Shown here piece by piece: positions 34,987 through 45,096 of a stretch of DNA of 64,000 nucleotides (position 1 is its first letter; each line of letters opens with the position of its first letter). The stretch lies in contig NZ_CP076133.1 in the NCBI RefSeq assembly GCF_018736045.1, positions 124,001 to 188,000 of the forward strand, in the 5' to 3' direction. Position numbers and translations under genes: made by a program. The notes under the pieces were generated by a model that saw only the letters and a program-made list of their open reading frames with translations, searched no databases and was not told the DNA's origin. Source of the stretch: Flammeovirga yaeyamensis. GTDB taxonomy: Bacteria; Bacteroidota; Bacteroidia; Cytophagales; Flammeovirgaceae.

Positions 34987-36258
34987 TCAATTATATTTTA
35001 CTCGATAGGATTCTAACTCCATGCCTCCCGGGTGTGAAGGAGTGGTTTGGATATCGATATATTCGTCGTCGAATTCTACAATGATCCAGAAGTTAGTCAC
35101 CGGTATATCCATAGTTACTTTTTTGGCGATGGGATAATGTTGGAAGACTTTTAACCAATCGACCTTTTTGATGTTGGTTTGACTAGCAAAATCTGCAATT
35201 AGATCATAACGTTGAATACAGTCGGCGTTATGTGATAGAAACTCTTTAGGGAAATTATCAAAATCTACTTTCTTGATATTAAAGTGATTCCTCACCGATG
35301 GTTTCATATCGGTATTGGCTCTGATATCATTAGCAATAGCAAACCAATGGTCTCCACAAACCACCTCAGTTTTCTGATGGGCACTTACTTCATAAGCAGT
35401 CACTCCATCTTTATCTGTTAAAACATAACCGATTCCCACGGCAATAGGTAACTCCTTAAGACGATTTACAGCTGCTTTTTTGCTTTCACTTTCCAATAGT
35501 TCTCGAGCAAAAAATAAAGAAGGTAATCCGGTATTAATGTCTCCTGCCAAATCAAATTTTGAGTGGGCATTTAAAGAGAATCCTTTCTCCAAGTTCACCC
35601 CTTGAATCCCGATCGTTCCCACATAGCCAGAGATGAAAAGTACTTTACCATCAATATTATATTTCATCAAAGCTTGTGCTCCTTCAAATGTTTTTGCCCA
35701 ATCGCATGTATAGCTAACCGATGACATTCCCTTGCCCCAAACAGCACCTGCTGAGCAATGTCCATTTAAACGATTCCCTTTTACCAAAGATGGGTTTGTT
35801 CCACTCATTTCCTCTAATACCAAGAATAATTCATCAAAGGAAATATTATAACAAAGGATATCTTCTATATCCTGTTCGCTTCCGTCTGCAATTCCTTTTA
35901 CTTCTTGATACAAACCGGGCGTATGTTTCTTGATCATAGAAACAAAAGAAGTATTCTCTAAGCAATACTTTTTGTAGGCTTCATAATTGGCTTCTAAACC
36001 TACTGAAACCATCATCGGTTCCACTAATTCAAAGCGAAAACGATTGAGCATATAGTGGATTTCTTTTTTGAACTTTTTCCCATGGGCTAATCCAACTTCG
36101 CGGTAATTTCCTTCTGCTTCTACAGTATAAAAGTTACTGTTATCCTCTAATTCTATTTGATGATAAACAGGTGGAATACCTGCTTTTGAGGCGAATGGGT
36201 AAAGAAAAAGTACACTTAAAATGGGTAAAATAATCGAGTAGTGAATTAAGTATTTCAT
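34987..36258 (-). CDS. Peptidase C45 / acyltransferase-like Ntn hydrolase
   Basis: The 423-residue protein carries a signal peptide and the C45 / isopenicillin-N acyltransferase-like pattern: an N-terminal region with the YREVGLAHG motif and a central NGHCSAG site in which C168 would become the N-terminal nucleophile after self-cleavage. This family hydrolyses amide bonds of small molecules such as acyl-homoserine lactones, penicillins or N-acyl amino acids; substrate unknown here. It follows the lipoprotein gene upstream by 28 bases and may be co-transcribed with it. Confidence 0.7.
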   Translation of the reverse strand: MKYLIHYSIILPILSVLFLYPFASKAGIPPVYHQIELEDNSNFYTVEAEGNYREVGLAHGKKFKKEIHYMLNRFRFELVEPMMVSVGLEANYEAYKKYCLENTSFVSMIKKHTPGLYQEVKGIADGSEQDIEDILCYNISFDELFLVLEEMSGTNPSLVKGNRLNGHCSAGAVWGKGMSSVSYTCDWAKTFEGAQALMKYNIDGKVLFISGYVGTIGIQGVNLEKGFSLNAHSKFDLAGDINTGLPSLFFARELLESESKKAAVNRLKELPIAVGIGYVLTDKDGVTAYEVSAHQKTEVVCGDHWFAIANDIRANTDMKPSVRNHFNIKKVDFDNFPKEFLSHNADCIQRYDLIADFASQTNIKKVDWLKVFQHYPIAKKVTMDIPVTNFWIIVEFDDEYIDIQTTPSHPGGMELESYRVKYN

Positions 36259-36286
36259 TTGTTTGATTTTTAGTTTTTCTGAATAA

Positions 36287-36805
36287 TTATTCGTGTCTAG
36301 AGAAGCCTGTTACCCCAATCGGGCCTGGAGCATCTATAATTTTATCTTTCGGTATCTCTGATGCTTCATCCTTAGGAATGGTAATTTTGAAGTCTCCAGT
36401 AGGGCTAATTTTTCCAGCACCCAATCCTAAATGCTCTCCATAACAGTAAAAAGGTTTGTCGTGAGGGATAATGATCGGTTTGTCTAAATCGACTAAAATA
36501 AATCCATTTTCCTTTAGTTCTTCCAATTCTTTTACTTCTGCGATAATCACAACTTGTTTCTCGTAGGTATCTACATCTTTACAGATATAAAAACTCACTT
36601 CATCTTTCGTTACATCAATTTCCTCGTCAAAATTCGTCATATCGACAATGACCTGTTTTACTCGGAAACCTGCTGTTTCTACGGGATCGGGCTGAGGACC
36701 TGGGTTCTCATCATTTGCTTTACTACAAGAGGTGAGCGTTGAGAAAAAGCTAATCATTACCATTACGCATGCATAATAAACAGCTGTAATTCTAAATTTT
36801 TTCAT
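36287..36805 (-). CDS. Small lipoprotein, unknown
   Basis: A 172-residue lipoprotein with lipobox LTSC (C27). The mature part is strand-rich with alternating acidic and hydrophobic residues (FDEEIDVTKDEVSFYIC, IIIPHDKPFYCYGEH) and a proline-rich linker after the cysteine. I see no recognised domain. It precedes the C45-like gene by 28 bases and may be its partner. The 200-base region upstream contains several interleaved inverted repeats. Confidence 0.45.
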   Translation of the reverse strand: MKKFRITAVYYACVMVMISFFSTLTSCSKANDENPGPQPDPVETAGFRVKQVIVDMTNFDEEIDVTKDEVSFYICKDVDTYEKQVVIIAEVKELEELKENGFILVDLDKPIIIPHDKPFYCYGEHLGLGAGKISPTGDFKITIPKDEASEIPKDKIIDAPGPIGVTGFSRHE

Positions 36806-36870
36806 TTGATTTTAATTTTAATTGAAGCCTATTTCTAGGCCTCTGGTTTCAGTTAGAGATTAATTGAGAT

Positions 36871-37010
36871 AAAGCGAGTAAGTATCAAGGTTATTAATTC
36901 TTCGTCGCTTATCATGATTTTAGAAACGCTATTATTTTATTTTGCGTTGCATTATATAGTGTATTTAACTCGCTTTAACTTTAATAAGCGTTTCAATTAA
37001 ATTGATAAGC
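36871..37010. repeat. Interleaved inverted repeats in the lipoprotein leader
   Basis: Three arm pairs lie within 140 bases: AAAGCGAGTAA (36871) with TTAACTCGCTTT (36965); GCTTATCA (36907) with TGATAAGC (37003); GAAACGCT (36923) with AGCGTTTC (36987). The first pair crosses the others, so the folded form would be pseudoknot-like. It lies upstream of the lipoprotein gene and downstream of another gene's terminator. Significance untested. Confidence 0.35.
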
Positions 37011-37015
37011 AAAAA

Positions 37016-37050
37016 AATAACCTATCTAAAATTCATCTAGATAGGTTATT
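37016..37050 (-). terminator. Intrinsic terminator after the 133-aa gene
   Basis: A 13-bp stem (AATAACCTATCTA and its complement) with a 9-base loop is followed by a T-run on the minus strand, 26 bases after the stop of the 133-residue gene. Confidence 0.8.
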
Positions 37051-37075
37051 ATCAGTCATGTAACTGATATATATA

Positions 37076-37477
37076 TTATTTTTCTTCTTCTGGTATCACA
37101 TTAGAAACAACTGTATTGATGTTATCATAAAACTTGGTTTTTACAGTTTCAGATAATTGATCACATATATCTATTAGTTTTTCACCTTCTTCAGAAACTG
37201 CATAATCAAAAGCATCCTCATAGGTCCAACCATGACCATTCATCACTAATGCAAGTACTAATCTAGTGGTTTTCATTAATTTAGTATCTTCAAAACCACT
37301 TTCAAATTCTTTAGATTTAAATTGAAGAATGGTACTAATAAAGAGTAACTCATGATTCTCTGCTATACTTTTCTTGTTATGACGCATCATATTTCGATAA
37401 GTATCTAAAAGGTATTTGTTCGTTCTAATACCTGTACTTGCATCTTTTAGCATCAAATTGTTTCTTTTCTTCATCAT
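37076..37477 (-). CDS. Hypothetical helical protein (133 aa)
   Basis: A short soluble protein without a signal peptide: a basic N-terminus (MMKKRNNLMLKDASTG), then amphipathic helices with a central GHGWTYEDAFDYAVSEE segment. I do not recognise a family. It is monocistronic, with a strong terminator after it and the third T9SS paralogue upstream on the same strand. Confidence 0.45.
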   Translation of the reverse strand: MMKKRNNLMLKDASTGIRTNKYLLDTYRNMMRHNKKSIAENHELLFISTILQFKSKEFESGFEDTKLMKTTRLVLALVMNGHGWTYEDAFDYAVSEEGEKLIDICDQLSETVKTKFYDNINTVVSNVIPEEEK

Positions 37478-37640
37478 CTTTTAATTATTTGCGTTGCAAA
37501 ATAATACTTTCTTCTTACAATTTTATGTTTTTGCACAACAAAAAAGGTTGACTTGATGACAAGTCAACCTCAAAATTAAATCAGAGAACAAATTTTCTCC
37601 GATTTACATATTATATAACAAAGGATGAGCTGTTTTTAGA

Positions 37641-38582
37641 TTATTGTACCATAATCTTTTCAGTTACTTTCTGACTTCCAGAAGTAACTTCCACCATTAA
37701 CATCCCTACACCAAAGTTCATAGGGATATTGGTAAAATTCTTTTGATAAGTTTTTTCGTGATAGACTCTACCGGACATATCAAAAACTTTCACTTTCATT
37801 GTTTCATAATTCGTGACAATATTTAGGTCTTCTTGGTATTTTACTGGGTTAGGATACATTGTCACCTCACTCGCATTTTGATCACCCATTTTGACCGCCA
37901 CTGGACCGTAATAAGAATAGTTGCCATCGAAATCGACTTGTTTTAACCTGTGATATACCACTTGATTGACTTCTCCAATTTTATCATCTAAGAAAGAATA
38001 GTCAATTTTCACCTGAGAATTTCCAGCAGATTTCACTTGAGAGATCTCTTCCCATTGTTTCTTATCAAACGATCTTTCAACGCCGAAATAATCGCTATTT
38101 TCCTCTGTTGCTGTTGCCCATTTTATTAGAATGTTGTTGTCTCTTTTTTCGGAGTTGATGTAGATCATTTCTACGGGTAAATCATCGAAATCATAACAGT
38201 CATTCTCTAAATTTAATGGTTCATTATCAATAATAATATTTGCTCCATTTGATATACAAAATCCTTTATGACCATTTGTAAGAATACCTACATCACCCAT
38301 ATTACTATCTCCGGATAGTAATAACGAACTCCCTGGAGTAATGTCAAATATAACGTTATGAACAGCTCCTCCTGTAAACTCATAAGTGCTGTTATTTATA
38401 ATTTTGATTTCTTGGTGTGCTAAAGAACCACTAGAATTAATAGTATTTGTTTTAATTTCTACATGTTCCCTTATATAAGGGGTAACCTCAAAAGTTGTAA
38501 AATCTTGCTCAATTGTAGAGACACAAGAATTCAATAAACATCCAATAAGAATGATTAAAGTAGCGTTGGTAAAGATTTTCAT
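37641..38582 (-). CDS. Lipobox-containing T9SS-sorted protein, paralogue 3
   Basis: The 313-residue protein repeats the architecture of the two genes at 29530 and 30654: lipobox LNSC (C20), the INNSTYEF strand region, the fibronectin-like WATATEENSDYFGVERS segment, and a type A sorting tail from YPNPVKYQEDLNI to KIMVQ. It is 6 kb away from its paralogues, so the family is spreading locally. No neighbour suggests a substrate. Confidence 0.7.
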   Translation of the reverse strand: MKIFTNATLIILIGCLLNSCVSTIEQDFTTFEVTPYIREHVEIKTNTINSSGSLAHQEIKIINNSTYEFTGGAVHNVIFDITPGSSLLLSGDSNMGDVGILTNGHKGFCISNGANIIIDNEPLNLENDCYDFDDLPVEMIYINSEKRDNNILIKWATATEENSDYFGVERSFDKKQWEEISQVKSAGNSQVKIDYSFLDDKIGEVNQVVYHRLKQVDFDGNYSYYGPVAVKMGDQNASEVTMYPNPVKYQEDLNIVTNYETMKVKVFDMSGRVYHEKTYQKNFTNIPMNFGVGMLMVEVTSGSQKVTEKIMVQ

Positions 38583-39055
38583 TAAATTATAGTAATTGAT
38601 TAATAGTGAATGATATTTTGTTTAATATCCAACCGTAAAATTAGTAACAATGTTTCATTTAAATAAATAAATTGATTTATGTTTGGTTAAAAAAAATAAA
38701 AAAGGAACCGGTTATAATAAATAGGAGTATTTGAATTCGTTTTTATTTCTGACTGATATTTATTAATTTAAATGTATTGCTATACGGAATTTTTCTATTA
38801 CTCTACTAGTAGCTAAGTTTTTTAATTTTATTTTAAAGCCAACCAACACTAAAATAATTACAACATTAATAAACTGTTTCTATAGAATTATTCTATGACT
38901 TGTTATATGAACTATAAGTTATTGGACCATTTTCTTTAGGTCTATTATTCATCATTTTTTGAGATTTAGTTCATTTAGGGTCAAACCTTGATTATTAATT
39001 TTGTAGGGTGAGTTGACGACTTATCCATACATAACAGAACATTAGACAAGTAACC
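38583..39055. other. Long AT-rich intergenic region
   Basis: About 470 bases with no credible gene. A small palindrome (ATAGAAT...ATTCTAT) lies at 38882-38896. On the plus strand a Bacteroidetes -7 box TAATTTTG at 38996-39003 lies about 50 bases before the next gene and is its probable promoter. Otherwise I see nothing. Confidence 0.5.
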
Positions 39056-39559
39056 ATGAACAATAACCCTATTGTATATAAATATTATTCCAAAGGAATA
39101 GAGTGTATAATAAATTACGACGACGGTATTTTAAACATAGAATTTCATCCCACTAATAAAGTATATTATTGGTTAATTAAGAGATTAAACACCCAAAAGA
39201 AAAATGGTATACATAGTGGTTATCTCAAATCATTTCTGTTGATATCAAAAAATCTTTGGAAAGAACAGAACAACCTACTAATAGCTGCTGAGCAGGTCAA
39301 TGTAATTGGCTTTGGAGTGGGAGGTGCTATCGCAAAATTATTTTGCTTAGAATATTTCAGAAGATATCATCAAACATCTTCTATTGTAACGTATGATAGC
39401 CCTATTCCTTTTGATGATGCGAAGTTGGAGGAATTTAATACTGCGGTACATCATCAAAGACATTATATTTTTGGTTTGAACTTAGTCAATAATTTTCGTT
39501 GGAGAGTAATCAAACAAATGTTTACTCCTAAACTTAAATTAAAAAGAAATGAGATGTAA
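39056..39559 (+). CDS. Degenerate lipase class 3-like alpha/beta-hydrolase fragment
   Basis: The 167-residue protein resembles the core of lipase class 3: an N-terminal HSGY segment at 53-56, then VNVIGFGVGGAIAKL where the nucleophile elbow should be, and VTYDSPIPF matching the TFGSP strand. The expected Ser of G-x-S-x-G is Gly87 (GFGVG), and the protein ends before the acid and base residues, so it is predicted inactive or repurposed. It has its own promoter and does not overlap other genes. Confidence 0.45.
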   Translation: MNNNPIVYKYYSKGIECIINYDDGILNIEFHPTNKVYYWLIKRLNTQKKNGIHSGYLKSFLLISKNLWKEQNNLLIAAEQVNVIGFGVGGAIAKLFCLEYFRRYHQTSSIVTYDSPIPFDDAKLEEFNTAVHHQRHYIFGLNLVNNFRWRVIKQMFTPKLKLKRNEM

Positions 39560-39562
39560 AAA

Positions 39563-39599
39563 TAGCTTCATTATCACTCTTGAAATGACAATGAAGCTA
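39563..39599 (-). terminator. Terminator of the helicase gene
   Basis: A 10-bp stem TAGCTTCATT/AATGAAGCTA with a 17-base loop; on the minus strand it is followed by ATTTTTACA. It lies 31 bases after the helicase stop. Confidence 0.6.
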
Positions 39600-39630
39600 C
39601 CCTTAACATCAAATACTAAAGGTTATATAT

Positions 39631-40947
39631 CTACTGAGCAATATCTACTTTTACCTTTATCTTCTTTACTCTTTCCTTATTAAGCCTTTTCGCCACAAGA
39701 GCAGCTTTAGATTTTTTTACTGCAATAAATGAAATGAAGTCTTTCACTTCGATAAGGCCGATATCATTTTTATCTAAATTCCCTTTTTTGATAAATAATC
39801 CAACTAAATCAATTTTATTGATTTTATTTTTCTTACCTGCAGACACATAGATCGTTTCCCATTGCGTAGGAGCTGGCTTAGGAGCATCTTGAGGGATATC
39901 AAAATGACGAGGATATGTATTTACATATTCAGGTATTTCATCATCATCTGCTAAGAGCATATAGGCATTACCCGTTTCATTCATTCGGGCTGTTCTTCCG
40001 TTTCTATGAATAAATGCATCTTCCTTCGGAGGTAATTGATAATGAATCACATGCTGAATCATTGGAATATCTAGACCTCTAGCTGCAAGATCTGTAGTGA
40101 TTAAGATCAAGGAGGTATCGTTTCTGAATTTTACCAATGCACGTTCTCTATCAATTTGTTCCATTCCACCATGAAACATTTGATGCTCTAATTCCTCTTC
40201 TTTAAAGAAAGATGAAATACGTTCTACAGCCGCTCGGTGATTACAAAAGATAATCATCCTTTCTGCTTTAAGATGATAGATTAACTTTAATAACTGAGTC
40301 AGCTTTTCTTTACTCTTTACTTCAGTTTGTAAAACCGTTAAAGGCTTCGGGATTTGAGCAGTTAAGTGATTTAACTTTTGAGGTTGGTTCAGCCTTAAAA
40401 ATTCAGGGTATTCCGCTAAATCAGTTGCGGAAGTCAACATCTTAAATTCTATACTTCTTAAACTAGTATAGATGTATTCCATATCTTTTAAGAAGCCAAA
40501 CTCTAATGCTTTATCAAACTCGTCGAAAACAATACTCTCAACTGTACTGTAATCGAAAGTTTCTTCTTCGATATGGGACGCTATTCTACCAGGAGTACCC
40601 ACAAGTACTTGAGGTGGCTGACTTAAATTCTTTTGTTCTATTTGGAAGGCGTGTCCACCATAGCAACAGTTAATTTTGAATTTCGAACCAATCGATTTAA
40701 AAACTTTTTCTATTTGTAACGCCAGTTCTCTTGAAGGTACTAAGATTAATGCTTGTACTCCTTCAACATCTGGATTGATTTTATTTAAAATAGGCAAAAG
40801 ATATCCTAAGGTCTTTCCAGTACCTGTTGGAGCCAATAATATCAATTCATTATGAGATTTGGCTTTCTCCATACTCTCCACCTGAATCTTATTGAACTCA
40901 GAAATCCCTAGGTTCTTCTTTATATTGTCTAACGTGATATTTTCCAT
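39631..40947 (-). CDS. DEAD-box RNA helicase, DbpA-like
   Basis: The 438 residues contain the helicase motifs in order: APTGTGKT (39-46), PSRELA (71-76), GTPGRI (117-122), DEFD at 142-145 (instead of DEAD), SAT, and HRNGRTAR. The last 75 residues, from WETIYVSAGKKNKINKIDLV on, match the DbpA-type RNA-binding domain that targets 23S rRNA hairpin 92. Likely role: ribosome assembly or cold-shock RNA remodelling. It has its own terminator. Confidence 0.85.
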   Translation of the reverse strand: MENITLDNIKKNLGISEFNKIQVESMEKAKSHNELILLAPTGTGKTLGYLLPILNKINPDVEGVQALILVPSRELALQIEKVFKSIGSKFKINCCYGGHAFQIEQKNLSQPPQVLVGTPGRIASHIEEETFDYSTVESIVFDEFDKALEFGFLKDMEYIYTSLRSIEFKMLTSATDLAEYPEFLRLNQPQKLNHLTAQIPKPLTVLQTEVKSKEKLTQLLKLIYHLKAERMIIFCNHRAAVERISSFFKEEELEHQMFHGGMEQIDRERALVKFRNDTSLILITTDLAARGLDIPMIQHVIHYQLPPKEDAFIHRNGRTARMNETGNAYMLLADDDEIPEYVNTYPRHFDIPQDAPKPAPTQWETIYVSAGKKNKINKIDLVGLFIKKGNLDKNDIGLIEVKDFISFIAVKKSKAALVAKRLNKERVKKIKVKVDIAQ

Positions 40948-41110
40948 AGTATGTATTTTCGGGCAAGCTAATATAAAAAACGTAATCCCCTATTGTTAAT
41001 TGTAATTATCTGTTAAGTGGGTTGAATAAAATTAAACAAACTAATCTTTTGTACTTCAATTAGGTATAAATAACTATAAAAAAAGTGTGTGTACCTAAAG
41101 AAATAAGAAA

Positions 41111-41659
41111 ATGAAAATGCGTACTGATTCAAGTTTATGGTTTTTAGATAGCTGTGATAACGATCAAATTGAAACATTATATAAGATATTAACTACAGAA
41201 ATAAACGGTGAATATAGGTTACGCGAAAGATTAAGTAATTCATTAGAAGCTCAGATTTATGGTAACGATTATTATAAATACAGCGATAGAATTGCTTTAG
41301 AATTACAGTACCAAGCCAATGAAGGTGTTGGTGATTTTCTTAGAATGAATCAGAAAGATTATAGAGATATACTAATTGACATTGTGATACAGTTGAATAT
41401 CCCGATTATGGGAATTGAAAATGTGGAACAATTAGAGGAAGAATTAATTTTAACCTTAAATGATAGAGTTTTAGGTATTGAAAATGCTGGTATTTATTCC
41501 ATGCCATTTGATATGCTTATTGAAGAAGCGTTCACAGAAGAAATTGAAAGATCAATTGTATATAGATCAATTATACCTGCTGTTGTTTATATCAGTTTGT
41601 TAAGATTAGGTCAGTTAGGAAACCATGATGATATCGATAAAATTAAAGCAAAAAAATAG
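41111..41659 (+). CDS. DUF3944 / UPF0174 (YaaW-like) family protein
   Basis: The 182-residue protein opens with DSSLWFLDSCDNDQIETLYKIL, which matches the DUF3944 N-terminus seen in YaaW-type UPF0174 proteins, and continues with YRDILIDIVIQLNIPI and an acidic C-terminal half ending in a short hydrophobic segment, SIIPAVVYISLLRLG. Role unknown. The next unit on this strand is the first small-RNA candidate. Confidence 0.5.
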   Translation: MKMRTDSSLWFLDSCDNDQIETLYKILTTEINGEYRLRERLSNSLEAQIYGNDYYKYSDRIALELQYQANEGVGDFLRMNQKDYRDILIDIVIQLNIPIMGIENVEQLEEELILTLNDRVLGIENAGIYSMPFDMLIEEAFTEEIERSIVYRSIIPAVVYISLLRLGQLGNHDDIDKIKAKK

Positions 41660-41763
41660 ACAATTTGCTTTTTGGAAAAAATAAACCAAAGTACAATTTC
41701 CGTACTTTAAAATACACTACTATATTCTAAAATGATTACAAGTTGGAAAATTTCAACAAATAG

Positions 41764-41794
41764 TTGGAATTTCTTACGTATTAAAATATATTAG
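41764..41794 (+). promoter_or_regulatory. Promoter of small-RNA candidate A
   Basis: A TTG at 41764-41766 and TATATTAG at 41787-41794 are 20 bases apart, matching the Bacteroidetes -33/-7 pattern. Transcription would start near 41797. Confidence 0.5.
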
Positions 41795-41795
41795 T

Positions 41796-41880
41796 GTTGG
41801 GTAAAGAATCAATGATATGAAAACATATCATTAAGAAAGAACACTCCCCCTAGCGAAATTCGTTTAGGGGGTTTTATTTT
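41796..41880 (+). ncRNA. Small-RNA candidate A
   Basis: After the promoter comes GGGTAAAGAATCA (41799-41811), a hairpin AATGATATG-AAAA-CATATCATT (41811-41832) and a terminator hairpin (CCCCCTA 41846-41852 with TAGGGGG 41865-41871) plus a TTTTATTTT run. No reading frame fits. A second locus at 47813 has the same order and the same 13-base 5' block. It could instead be the tail of the upstream gene's transcript. Confidence 0.5.
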
Positions 41881-41889
41881 GTAATACAT

Positions 41890-42303
41890 TTATTGCTCAA
41901 TTTTAAGCAGATAATCTATCTTTTCGAATTGCTCAAAATATTCTAAGATGACAGCTGCTCCTGCTCTACTCAAATCGTCTACCAATTCAATATGAATATC
42001 TGCTGTTTCACCGTCTACTTCAATGTAGGTATTGTCGAAAAATTCTGATGGAAAAGCAGTGTGAGTCACTTTAAAAATATTGTGTTCGAAAATATGTTCT
42101 ATAATGTAGGCAATACCGAAATAGGCATATTCAGAATCATCTACATCTGCATTTCCCATTAAAACATCAATTTGTCTTTGTAAAGCATCGGCCTCATCTT
42201 TTTCATGATTGAGGGCTAGAAACACATCCCAACAATCGTGAAGCGAGAAAGAAATAATAATACCTACATGCTTATTACTTAATATATTTTTAAAGTTTTC
42301 CAT
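41890..42303 (-). CDS. Hypothetical acidic protein (137 aa)
   Basis: A small soluble protein, acidic, with a helical middle and several His/Glu clusters (IIEHIFEHNIFKVTH). No family recognised; no signal peptide. It is transcribed away from the START-like gene and ends 10 bases after small-RNA candidate A. Confidence 0.45.
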   Translation of the reverse strand: MENFKNILSNKHVGIIISFSLHDCWDVFLALNHEKDEADALQRQIDVLMGNADVDDSEYAYFGIAYIIEHIFEHNIFKVTHTAFPSEFFDNTYIEVDGETADIHIELVDDLSRAGAAVILEYFEQFEKIDYLLKIEQ

Positions 42304-42461
42304 CGTTCATCAAATCATCTAACTACATAATTTTAAAATACAGGGGTAACAAACCTATACAATAAAGATATTTATTTATATCTTATGATAAATATAAATT
42401 TCGTAAACCTTTTTAAACCCTCAAGGTTAGGTTAATGACATCTAACTTAACAATCACTACT

Positions 42462-43082
42462 ATGAAATTAAACATCAAAGTCCTCTTCATCTTATTATTT
42501 AGCTTTCAATTTTCTTTTGCTCAAGAATGGACTACTGAAAAAACAGAAAACGGTAGCATTACTGTGAAAAGTAGAGTGATTAGCCAAGAAAAAAATGGTA
42601 AAAAATCACAGGTTGTCGAATACGAAGCCACCACAATTACAGATGTGAAAATTGAAAATTTATTAGCGGTTCTAAAAGATGCTTCTAAACATAAATACTT
42701 TTCTGAGGATACTGAGGAAAGTAAAAAATTAAAAGATCTCCCTAACGGTGAATGGTTGGTGTACTACTTTGTAGATGCCCCTTTTCCAATGCCCAATAAT
42801 GATTTGATTGTAAAGATGAAGGAAATAAATAATAATGGCATCATTTCTTTGATTGGTGAAGCTGCTCCCTCTCTTTACAAAATGGAAAATGTAAAAAGAA
42901 TGACTTACTATAATATATCCTATCATTTAAAAGATTTGGAAAATGGGCAGTCTGAATTAAAAACAACAGTAAGCATGACTCCCGTGGCTAAAGCTCCCGA
43001 CTTTTTGGTAAGAACTTGGCTCCCTGATGGCCCTTCTGACATTGTAAAGAATATCATTATTGAAGCTAAAAAACTAAAGTAA
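42462..43082 (+). CDS. START-like domain secreted protein
   Basis: The open frame starts at 42435, but ATG at 42462 gives a signal peptide (MKLNIKVLFILLFSFQFSFAQ). The 206-residue product then matches a START/Bet v1-like fold: strands with LLAVLKDASKHKYFSEDTEE, WLVYYFVDAPFPMPNNDLIV and a long C-terminal helix. START domains bind lipids or hydrophobic ligands; export suggests an envelope role. No operon partner. Confidence 0.65.
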   Translation: MKLNIKVLFILLFSFQFSFAQEWTTEKTENGSITVKSRVISQEKNGKKSQVVEYEATTITDVKIENLLAVLKDASKHKYFSEDTEESKKLKDLPNGEWLVYYFVDAPFPMPNNDLIVKMKEINNNGIISLIGEAAPSLYKMENVKRMTYYNISYHLKDLENGQSELKTTVSMTPVAKAPDFLVRTWLPDGPSDIVKNIIIEAKKLK

Positions 43083-43218
43083 GCTTATTTCTACAAATTC
43101 TTTTTTAAGTAATCACTCGTCTCTACTTCCTTTTGATAAGATGATAAAACAGCTTTCCATAAACTAATCAAATGATTAATTTTTTATAAAACCTATTTTT
43201 TAATTGCATTTAAAATAA

Positions 43219-44637
<1,419 letters not shown>

Positions 44638-44658
44638 GCTTAAGTTTTTAATATATAC

Positions 44659-44711
44659 AAAAGGTGGTCTGTAGGAACGTTGTAATAAAACATTCATACA
44701 GACCACCTTTT
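44659..44711 (+). terminator. Terminator of metY carrying a decayed REP-like palindrome
   Basis: A 15-bp perfect outer stem (AAAAGGTGGTCTGTA with its complement 44697-44711) is followed by T. The loop region 44671-44699 is the second, degenerate copy of the 29-base palindrome at 8954; most differences are G-to-A or C-to-T, so a mobile palindrome seems to have been captured inside a terminator. Confidence 0.6.
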
Positions 44712-44733
44712 TTAATGAGTTCTTCTATGTATA

Positions 44734-45096
44734 TTATTTTTCTTTCACATCAAAGATTTCATTCAAGAATGAAAGTACTGTCGAATAGAATAAACTAAAA
44801 ACAAAGGCCAACCCAAAGGAATCTACATGAAACCCTGAAAAGAAATGCCCTGCCAAATAGAAGATAATTCCATTAATCACTAGAAGAAAGAGACCTAGTG
44901 TCAATACCGTTAAAGGTAAAGTAATAAGGGTAATCAGAGGTTTTATAAATGCATTTAATAAACCAATGATTAGTGCTGCAATCACTGCATCACCATATCC
45001 CGTAATGATCGTAGATGCTCCAAATGCTTCTAAAATCCATGCACATACCAAAATTGCGATACCTGCTACTAATGTTCTAACAATAAATGCTTTCAT
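44734..45096 (-). CDS. Phage-holin-4-like (YvlD family) membrane protein
   Basis: The 120-residue product has about four membrane helices in short order (VRTLVAGIAILVCAWILEAF; GDAVIAALIIGLLNAFIKPL; ITLPLTVLTLGLFLLVING; FVFSLFYSTVLSFL), matching the four-span 'holin family 4' proteins found in many chromosomes. There is no prophage here, so a membrane or envelope role is likelier than lysis. Its start overlaps the stop of the serine hydrolase gene by one base, so the two are co-translated. Confidence 0.8.
   Translation of the reverse strand: MKAFIVRTLVAGIAILVCAWILEAFGASTIITGYGDAVIAALIIGLLNAFIKPLITLITLPLTVLTLGLFLLVINGIIFYLAGHFFSGFHVDSFGLAFVFSLFYSTVLSFLNEIFDVKEK

Noticed and set aside
36197-36206. 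GGGTAAAGAA within the C45 peptidase-like gene, resembling the small-RNA block
   Set aside because: It lies inside a good reading frame and lacks a promoter, hairpin and terminator; short matches like this are expected by chance.
44734-45096. Phage holin-like gene as sign of a prophage
   Set aside because: No phage structural, integrase or lysis genes nearby; the family is common on chromosomes.
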